Source: Rahnella sikkimica (lineage in GTDB: Bacteria > Pseudomonadota > Gammaproteobacteria > Enterobacterales > Enterobacteriaceae). From it: DNA of 64,000 nucleotides. Of the stretch, positions 53,344 to 64,000 are shown one piece after another. Numbering within the stretch: the stretch's first letter is position 1; the number at the start of each line of letters is the position of its first letter. Location: the NCBI RefSeq assembly GCF_002951615.1, contig NZ_CP019062.1, positions 4,576,001 through 4,640,000 of the forward strand. The letters are read 5' to 3'. Made by a program: the position numbers and the translations under genes. Under the pieces are notes generated by a model. The model did no database searches, was not told the origin of the DNA, and saw nothing but the letters and a program-made list of their open reading frames with translations.

Positions 53344-54051
53344 TTAGTCTTCGTCGAGGGACAATACCTGATTCAGCGAACCCACAACCCGCCAGCGGAC
53401 ATTAAATTCCAGCAGGCGAACGGCGTAATACCTTTCTGCAGATTCACCTTTGCGGTAAGCCGGACGTGGATCCTGCCCTAATACCTGTGTAATAAAACGG
53501 CGCAGATGCGGATATTTCCCCGCATGTTTTGCAAGTTGCAACTCTGCCAGAGGGAGAAACTCCACGGCCATATCGGCTTGCGGCGCGTGCTGGGCAAAAC
53601 CGGCACGGGCTTCAGGATGGCTTTCCGCAAACGGCAGATACGGTTTGATATCAACAACAGGGGTGCCATCGACGAGGTCGAGACTGCCGAGTTGCAGAAT
53701 CACACTCTGCCCCTGACAGTGAATGCCTTTCAGTTCAACCAGCGACATGCCCAGCGGATTGGGGCGAAAGGTTGAACGTGTGGCAAACACGCCGGTACGG
53801 ACGTTGCCGCCAAGGCGCGGTGGACGTACCGTCGGGCGCCAACCTCCGTCCATCGTCTGATGAAAGATGAACATCACCCATAAATGGCTGAAATCTTCCA
53901 GCCCGCGTACGGCCTCGGGCTGGTTATAAGGGGCATGAAGATGTAATTCGCCGCCACCATCCTGAACTAAGCCCGGCTGGCGCGGAACAGCAAACTTCTC
54001 TTTATAGGGCGAATGAATAGTCCCTATTTGCTCAAAAGAAAATGAGGTCAT
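53344..54051 (-). CDS. trmO: tRNA (adenine(37)-N6)-methyltransferase TrmO (TsaA/YaeB)
   Basis: SAM-dependent enzyme that methylates t6A37 to m6t6A37 in threonine tRNAs. 235 residues. The UPF0066 beta-barrel domain occupies about 1-140, with HSPYKEKFAVPRQPGL near the start and TRSTFRPNPLGMSLVEL near 88-104; a C-terminal domain follows. The start overlaps the rcsF stop by 4 bp, so it is coupled to rcsF. Confidence 0.94.
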   Translation of the reverse strand: MTSFSFEQIGTIHSPYKEKFAVPRQPGLVQDGGGELHLHAPYNQPEAVRGLEDFSHLWVMFIFHQTMDGGWRPTVRPPRLGGNVRTGVFATRSTFRPNPLGMSLVELKGIHCQGQSVILQLGSLDLVDGTPVVDIKPYLPFAESHPEARAGFAQHAPQADMAVEFLPLAELQLAKHAGKYPHLRRFITQVLGQDPRPAYRKGESAERYYAVRLLEFNVRWRVVGSLNQVLSLDED

Positions 54052-54455
54052 TTAAACGTGACATTCAGGGCCGAACCCTGACAGATAGCCTGCTGGTGGC
54101 AACCCGGGACGCCACCGACGATCTCGCACTGATGCAGCAGCACCGCGTTTGCTTTCATATAAGAGGCGCGGGTGAGCATTCTTTTACGCGCGGTCGCAAG
54201 GCTTGGCGGCGTATCGTTTTGATCGCTCTGGCAAGATTCACCAGAAACTTCACCCAGATCGCGGAAAGGCGTTCCGACCAGAGCTTCTGCATCTTTATAC
54301 AGTTTGACGGGGGCAGGGCGAACCGGAGCCGGTTTTGGTTTGACAGGTTTTGGCTCTGCTTTAACAACAGGTGCAGTGGTTGTTGGCTGTGTGTGTTGAG
54401 TCAGGGAACAACCCGCCAGCAAAAGTGCCGACAAACAGAGAGGTAAAGCACGCAT
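54048..54455 (-). CDS. rcsF: Outer membrane lipoprotein RcsF
   Basis: Sensor that triggers the Rcs phosphorelay; its disordered N-terminal part threads through outer membrane barrels assembled by BamA. 135 residues. Lipobox LLAGC with C16. A Pro/Lys-rich linker (about 28-52) precedes the compact domain holding four cysteines (SCQSD, HQCEI, GCHQQ and CQG) expected for its disulfides. Upstream of trmO with a 4-bp overlap. Confidence 0.94.
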   Translation of the reverse strand: MRALPLCLSALLLAGCSLTQHTQPTTTAPVVKAEPKPVKPKPAPVRPAPVKLYKDAEALVGTPFRDLGEVSGESCQSDQNDTPPSLATARKRMLTRASYMKANAVLLHQCEIVGGVPGCHQQAICQGSALNVTFK

Positions 54456-54530
54456 GGTATGTCCTCTGCTTTTTTAATATGTTTACAGGAAAGAATGTGG
54501 CGTTATTGAACCAAGGTATTGAGGAAATAA

Positions 54531-54554
54531 CAAGGCGGGCATAAGCCCGCCTTG
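54531..54554 (-). terminator. Terminator after metNIQ
   Basis: 10-bp stem CAAGGCGGGC/GCCCGCCTTG with a 4-base loop; on the minus strand TTATTT follows. Confidence 0.75.
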
Positions 54555-54625
54555 AATTTATTTGTGAAAGGAATAATTGCGAGAGTAATTATCAGGATGA
54601 ATATTGAGTTCCTGACATTCGCGAA

Positions 54626-55441
54626 TTACCAGCCTTTCACCGCACCGCCGTTGAAGATCTTGTTCGCTGCAGCGTTAACTTCGTCAGACTGGTAGGCCTG
54701 AACAAATTTCTTCACGTTTTCAGCGTCTTTGTTGTCTTCACGCGCAACGATCAGGTTAACGTATGGAGATTCTTTATCTTCAACGAAGATGCCGTCTTTC
54801 TCTGGCGTCAGGTTAATCTGGCTGGCGTAAGTGGTGTTGATCACAGCCAGTGCGATTTTTGCGTCATCCAGTGAACGTGGCAGTTGTGGTGCTTCCAGCT
54901 CAACCAGCTTCAGGTTTTTAGGATTCTCAGTGACATCCAGAACAGTCGGCAGCAAGCCAACACCGTCTTTCAGTTTGATCAAACCTTGTTTTTGCAGCAG
55001 CAGTAATGAACGGCCCAGGTTAGTTGGGTCGTTTGGCAAGGCAACCTGATCGCCATCTTTCAGCTCATCGATAGATTTGATTTTTTTAGAGTAACCGGCG
55101 ATTGGGTAGACGAAAGTGTTGCCGACCGGAACCAGTTTATAACCACGATCTTTAATCTGCTGATCAAGGTAAGGTTTGTGCTGGAAGGCGTTGACATCGA
55201 TATCGCCTTTGCTCAGCGCTTCGTTTGGCAGCACGTAGTCGTTGAAAGTCACCAGCTCTACGTCAAGACCGTATTTTTCTTTAGCGACCTTCTGTGCAAC
55301 TTCGGCAACCTGCTGTTCAGAACCGACAATAACGCCCACTTTAATATGGTTAGGATCCTGTTCTTTCGGCCCGCAACCAACTAAAGCCAGCGTTCCCAGA
55401 AGCGCGCCGACAACTGCAATGGATTTAAATTTATTAGACAT
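54626..55441 (-). CDS. metQ: D/L-methionine-binding lipoprotein MetQ
   Basis: Substrate-binding part of the MetNIQ importer. 271 residues. Lipobox ALVGC with C23. NlpA-family fold: HIKVGVIVGSEQQVAEVA at the start of the mature chain and GDIDVNAFQHKPYLD near 75-90, a methionine-site region. 63 bp downstream of metI. Confidence 0.95.
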   Translation of the reverse strand: MSNKFKSIAVVGALLGTLALVGCGPKEQDPNHIKVGVIVGSEQQVAEVAQKVAKEKYGLDVELVTFNDYVLPNEALSKGDIDVNAFQHKPYLDQQIKDRGYKLVPVGNTFVYPIAGYSKKIKSIDELKDGDQVALPNDPTNLGRSLLLLQKQGLIKLKDGVGLLPTVLDVTENPKNLKLVELEAPQLPRSLDDAKIALAVINTTYASQINLTPEKDGIFVEDKESPYVNLIVAREDNKDAENVKKFVQAYQSDEVNAAANKIFNGGAVKGW

Positions 55442-55504
55442 GTCCTTTCCTCAATAAGCGGATAAAAATTATTCGCAGGGTTAGCTATTACAGCTGTTGT
55501 TTCA

Positions 55505-56158
55505 TTATTTATGCGTGACTGCTTTTACGATGCGGTCGCCACAAAACTGAATTAAATACACCAAAACGACTAACAGGACTAATACCGTATTCATTACAGT
55601 TGCGTCATAACCGATGTAACCGTACTGATAACCGATTTGCCCTAATCCACCGGCACCGACAGCACCGCCCATAGCGGAATAACCCACCAGAGTGATCAGC
55701 GTGATAGTGGCTGCGTTGACCAGACCCGGCAAGGCTTCCGGCAACAAGATTTTACGGATGATTTGCATCGGTGTGGCGCCCATTGCGCGGGAGGCTTCCA
55801 CCAGGCCGCTTGGGATTTCCAACAGCGCATTCTCAACCATACGTGCGATAAACGGCGCTGCGCCGACCGTCAGAGGAACGATTGCCGCCTGCAAACCGAT
55901 AGATGTCCCGACGATCAGACGTGTGAACGGGATCATCCAGACCAGCAGGATAATAAAAGGTATTGAACGGAAGATGTTAACCAGCGCGGACATCACGCGA
56001 TAAACGTTTTTGTTCTCTGCAATCTGACCCGGACGGGTGACATAAAGCAGCACGCCAAAAGGCAGGCCCAGAACAAAACCGAAGAAGCCTGAGGTCAGCG
56101 TCATGATGACAGTTTCCCAAATTCCTCGTCCCATTAACCACATCATTGGCTCAGACAT
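55505..56158 (-). CDS. metI: Methionine ABC transporter permease MetI
   Basis: 217 residues with five membrane segments. The EAA loop that contacts MetN is near [24 protein letters not shown]. The start overlaps the metN stop by 8 bp. Confidence 0.95.
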   Translation of the reverse strand: MSEPMMWLMGRGIWETVIMTLTSGFFGFVLGLPFGVLLYVTRPGQIAENKNVYRVMSALVNIFRSIPFIILLVWMIPFTRLIVGTSIGLQAAIVPLTVGAAPFIARMVENALLEIPSGLVEASRAMGATPMQIIRKILLPEALPGLVNAATITLITLVGYSAMGGAVGAGGLGQIGYQYGYIGYDATVMNTVLVLLVVLVYLIQFCGDRIVKAVTHK

Positions 56159-57182
56159 AACCGAGTACCTCTACTTTTACCTGATTTTCATGCAGGAACT
56201 GAATTGCTGCCTGAGTGTTTTCTTCTGCGCCGTGCATTTCTGTCAGCATAATGCCGAACTTCACGCCGCCGGCATAATCCATCTGCGCACTGATAATATT
56301 GTTGTTTACGTCGAAACGACGCACGGCCTCAGAAAGCAGCGGTGCATCAACGGATTGGCCTGTAAATTCCAGACGTAATAAAGGCACCCGACCGGCTTCC
56401 GGTTCAGGGACCAGACGTACGGCGTAATCTTCCGGGATATCCAGATGCAGCGTTGACTGAATAAACTGTTGTGCCAGCGGGGTTTTAGGATGTGAGAACA
56501 TCTCGCTCACTTTATCCTGCTCGATTAATTTGCCATCACTGATCACGGCAACCTGATCACAAATACGTTTAACGACGTCCATCTCGTGTGTGATCAACAG
56601 AATCGTTAAACCAAGACGGCGGTTAATGTCCTTAAGCAATTCAAGAATTGCGCGGGTAGTCGCCGGATCAAGTGCGCTGGTCGCTTCATCGCACAGCAAG
56701 ATTTTAGGATTACTGGCCAGGGCGCGTGCAATCGCGACACGCTGTTTCTGCCCGCCGGAAAGATTGGCCGGATAGGCATCATGCTTATCTTCCAGACCCA
56801 CAAGGCTGAGCAGCTCGGAAACACGTTTTTTGATTTCAGCAGAAGACTGGTTATCCAGCTCCAGCGGCAGTGAGACATTGCCAAAAACAGTACGTGACGA
56901 CAGCAAATTAAAGTGCTGAAAAATCATACCAATCTGGCGACGTGCGCGGGTCAGCGCTTTTTCGGAGAAGGACATCAGGTCCTGACCATCGACCAGCACC
57001 TGGCCTTCGGTCGGACGTTCCAGCAAATTAACGCAGCGGATTAGCGTACTTTTCCCTGCGCCAGATGCGCCGATTACGCCATAAATTTGCCCGGCAGGGA
57101 CGTGAAGACTCACGTCAGAGAGCGCGACGATCTGGCGCGAACCCTGCTGGAAAACCTTGGTGATGTTTAAAAGTTTAATCAT
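56151..57182 (-). CDS. metN: Methionine ABC transporter ATP-binding protein MetN
   Basis: 343 residues from the ATG at 57182, same as E. coli; the frame is open 20 codons further upstream but without similarity. Walker [10 protein letters not shown] (38-46), signature LSGGQ near 140, Walker [13 protein letters not shown] near 160-171. The C-terminal ACT-like domain (about 265-343) binds methionine and mediates trans-inhibition. First gene of metNIQ; MetJ operator upstream. Confidence 0.96.
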   Translation of the reverse strand: MIKLLNITKVFQQGSRQIVALSDVSLHVPAGQIYGVIGASGAGKSTLIRCVNLLERPTEGQVLVDGQDLMSFSEKALTRARRQIGMIFQHFNLLSSRTVFGNVSLPLELDNQSSAEIKKRVSELLSLVGLEDKHDAYPANLSGGQKQRVAIARALASNPKILLCDEATSALDPATTRAILELLKDINRRLGLTILLITHEMDVVKRICDQVAVISDGKLIEQDKVSEMFSHPKTPLAQQFIQSTLHLDIPEDYAVRLVPEPEAGRVPLLRLEFTGQSVDAPLLSEAVRRFDVNNNIISAQMDYAGGVKFGIMLTEMHGAEENTQAAIQFLHENQVKVEVLGYV

Positions 57183-57258
57183 ATTATTTTTTATTCTGTC
57201 TTTTTGCCGTGACGTGGTGAAATTAACTCTGCGGGAGCACATTCCCGAAGCATGTCGT

Positions 57259-57290
57259 GGATGCTAAGGCGTCTAGACGTCTAAGTCAAC
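57259..57290. promoter_or_regulatory. MetJ operator (met boxes) of metNIQ
   Basis: Four adjacent 8-bp units: GGATGCTA, AGGCGTCT, AGACGTCT (a perfect consensus box) and AAGTCAAC. Cooperative MetJ-SAM binding here should repress metNIQ when methionine is plentiful. The site lies in the metN/gmhB divergent gap. Confidence 0.8.
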
Positions 57291-57362
57291 CAGGTTAGCA
57301 TTCTCACCCGCATTGAAAACATGCGATACTGACGCCATTAACCCGCCATCAGGAGCAAATTC

Positions 57363-57929
57363 GTGGCACAACCTGTTTCAGCAATCTTTCTTGACCGTGA
57401 TGGGACTTTGAATGTCGATCATGGCTATGTACATCAAATCGATGATTTCCAGTTTATCGAGGGTGTTATTGATGCCTGCCTCAAACTTAAAGAGATGGGC
57501 TATTTATTGGTGTTAGTGACAAACCAGTCCGGTATCGCGCGCGGCAAGTTTACTGAAGAACAGTTTATGACGCTGACCGAGTGGATGGACTGGTCGCTCG
57601 CCGACAGAGGTGTCGATCTCGACGGTATCTATTTCTGTCCGCACCATCCTGAAGGCACCGTTAACGAGTTTACCCAGGTTTGCGATTGCCGTAAGCCTCT
57701 GCCGGGTATGTTTATGACGGCTAAAGAAGAGCTCAATATTGATATGGCTTCTTCTTATATGGTGGGCGATAAGCTGGAAGACATGCAGGCAGCGGCGGCG
57801 GCTGGCGTGGGAACGAAGATTTTAGTTCGTACAGGCAAGCCGGTGACTGCAGAAAGCGAAACTGCGGCAGATGCAGTCTTGGAAAGCCTTGCTGCTTTGC
57901 CTTCCTTTATAGCAAAAGGGCAGAAATAA
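57363..57929 (+). CDS. gmhB: D-glycero-beta-D-manno-heptose 1,7-bisphosphate 7-phosphatase
   Basis: HAD-family phosphatase in ADP-heptose synthesis for the LPS core. 188 residues (E. coli 191). GTG start. Catalytic D11 and D13 (FLDRDGTLN); TNQSGIARG near 55; zinc-binding cysteines and histidine in CPHHPEG and CDCRK near 92-110; [10 protein letters not shown] near 135. It immediately precedes the rRNA operon, as gmhB precedes rrnH in E. coli. Confidence 0.96.
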   Translation: MAQPVSAIFLDRDGTLNVDHGYVHQIDDFQFIEGVIDACLKLKEMGYLLVLVTNQSGIARGKFTEEQFMTLTEWMDWSLADRGVDLDGIYFCPHHPEGTVNEFTQVCDCRKPLPGMFMTAKEELNIDMASSYMVGDKLEDMQAAAAAGVGTKILVRTGKPVTAESETAADAVLESLAALPSFIAKGQK

Positions 57930-57979
57930 GGTTCTTTGGATAAAAAAACGGCAAACGAAATAAAACTGCATTTATTCGC

Positions 57980-58007
57980 TTGCCATTCAAATCCAACTCC
58001 CTATAAT
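57980..58007 (+). promoter_or_regulatory. rRNA operon promoter P1
   Basis: -35 TTGCCA (57980-57985), 16-bp spacer, -10 TATAAT (58002-58007), GC-rich discriminator GCCGCTCC. The 16-bp spacing and discriminator are typical of rrn P1. Upstream sequence to 57930 is A/T-rich and may serve as an UP element. Confidence 0.85.
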
Positions 58008-58099
58008 GCCGCTCCATCGACAGGGAACAACGTGAACTACATCACGGAGTAACCAGGTCGGAAAGATTAAAAACAGCGGCAACCGGATGAAATAAACGG

Positions 58100-58127
58100 T
58101 TGACACTGAATGAGGAAAGCGTAGTAT
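58100..58127 (+). promoter_or_regulatory. rRNA operon promoter P2
   Basis: -35 TTGACA (58100-58105), 16-bp spacer, -10 TAGTAT (58122-58127), 120 bp after P1, the usual P1-P2 distance. Confidence 0.85.
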
Positions 58128-58137
58128 ACGCCACCTC

Positions 58138-58178
58138 GAGTTAGCAAGCGAAAGCGCGTAACTCACTGCTCTTTAACA
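58138..58178 (+). promoter_or_regulatory. rrn leader antitermination site (BoxB-like hairpin and BoxA)
   Basis: A hairpin closed by GAGTTA/TAACTC (58138-58164) is followed by BoxA TGCTCTTTAACA (58167-58178). NusB-S10 binding at BoxA prevents premature Rho-dependent termination of rRNA. Confidence 0.85.
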
Positions 58179-58339
58179 ATTTATCAGACAATCTGTGTGG
58201 GCACTCACAAGACGATATCAGCCACCTCGGTGGCAAAAAATATCAAGTCTTAGAGTGACCAAGCAGTAATTCATTTAGTGAATTATTACGAAAGTAAACT
58301 TTGAGCACCGCTTAACTTGTTTAAGCAAATCGAACTTTT

Positions 58340-59881
<1,542 letters not shown>

Positions 59882-59952
59882 CCTCAAGATACGCATTGTG
59901 CAGTGTCCACACAGATTGTCTGATAGAAAGTAACGAGCAGAAATACCTTAAT

Positions 59953-60029
<77 letters not shown>

Positions 60030-60164
60030 ATTCGTCCTCATGCCGCGTTGTCATCATATTCGTTTGCACAAGCAAACTTCATATGACTCCGCCTTGCCTG
60101 AGAACAAATTGGCTAACTCATCAGCTGATGTGTTAGTGATTAAGGTATCTGTAAGTGACTGTAT

Positions 60165-60240
60165 GGGGCTATAGCTCAGCTGGGAGAGCGCCTGCCTTGC
60201 ACGCAGGAGGTCAGCGGTTCGATCCCGCTTAGCTCCACCA
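60165..60240 (+). tRNA. tRNA-Ala (TGC)
   Basis: 76 nt with encoded CCA; anticodon UGC in CCTTGCACG. Second spacer tRNA; the Ile-Ala pair defines one of the two common rrn spacer classes of enterobacteria. Confidence 0.98.
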
Positions 60241-60303
60241 TTACCGTACAGCCTTTAAATAATACTTCAGAGTGTATTGGAAACAGTATGCTGCGAAGTA
60301 TTT

Positions 60304-60315
60304 TGCTCTTTAACA
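60304..60315 (+). promoter_or_regulatory. BoxA of the 16S-23S spacer
   Basis: TGCTCTTTAACA, identical to the leader BoxA at 58167, about 140 bp before 23S. It renews antitermination. Confidence 0.8.
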
Positions 60316-60456
60316 ATCTGGAACAAGCTGAAAAATTGAAAGTTTACAGCTGAACATCACTCTCCGTAGAAGTACTGAGTGGTGATTCTGTCTGTAACAG
60401 AGTCTCTCAAATAATCGCAGCGCGATGATGTCTTTTAAGACACCTTCGGGTTGTGA

Positions 60457-64000
<3,544 letters not shown>

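Overview
The window is chromosomal DNA from a member of the Enterobacterales. Gene content, order and protein sequences follow Escherichia coli closely, but the arrangement and the 16S rRNA gene look more like the Yersiniaceae (Rahnella/Serratia/Ewingella group); I do not commit to a genus. Almost everything is conserved housekeeping sequence. I found no CRISPR array, prophage, defence island or clearly new multi-gene system.

Layout. 1-957: the end of an IS4-family insertion sequence that runs off the left edge. 1003-3808: argA (with ArgR operator) and amiC, divergent. 3917-4283: three initiator tRNA genes (metZWV) on the minus strand. 4505-8518: mltA, tcdA, csdE-csdA, ygdI. 8646-8970: the GcvB small RNA divergent from gcvA. 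9982-11476: ygdD-rlmM, then a 126-bp palindromic repeat. 11646-15560: xni, ppnN, queF, syd. 15600-16158: the CsrB regulatory RNA with an upstream region carrying UvrY-type and IHF-type sites. 16222-17460: an MFS transporter between csrB and yqcC-truC-yqcA. At about 19.3 kb the order jumps from the E. coli 62-minute region to the 4-minute region: yaeH, dapD, glnD, map | rpsB, tsf, pyrH, frr, dxr, uppS, cdsA, rseP, bamA, skp, lpxD, fabZ, lpxA, lpxB, rnhB, dnaE, accA, ldcC, yaeR, tilS, a c-type cytochrome gene, rof/yaeP, yaeQ-arfB, nlpE, proS, trmO-rcsF, metNIQ, gmhB. This is followed by a ribosomal RNA operon (P1/P2 promoters, 16S, tRNA-Ile, tRNA-Ala, 23S) in the position of E. coli rrnH.

How the parts fit together. 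The 24.7-44.4 kb block couples translation factors (S2, EF-Ts, RRF) to nucleotide, isoprenoid, phospholipid, outer-membrane protein (BamA, Skp, RseP), lipid A (LpxD/A/B), fatty acid (FabZ, AccA) and DNA replication (DnaE, RnhB) genes. Regulatory elements readable from sequence are ARG boxes at argA, a MetJ operator at metN, the rpsB leader, csrB and gcvB RNAs, rrn BoxA sites and many intrinsic terminators.

The strangest feature is at the right end. The 23S gene stops near 62474, about 2.0 kb into a gene of about 2.9 kb, and the sequence then turns back on itself: 62475-64000 is the reverse complement of about 60959-62474, with scattered one-base homopolymer differences and a garbled junction. 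This is most likely a fold-back assembly or read artefact and not a real inverted rRNA locus. The most open biological question is a promoter plus terminator pair between dxr and uppS that could make an RNA of about 100 nt.
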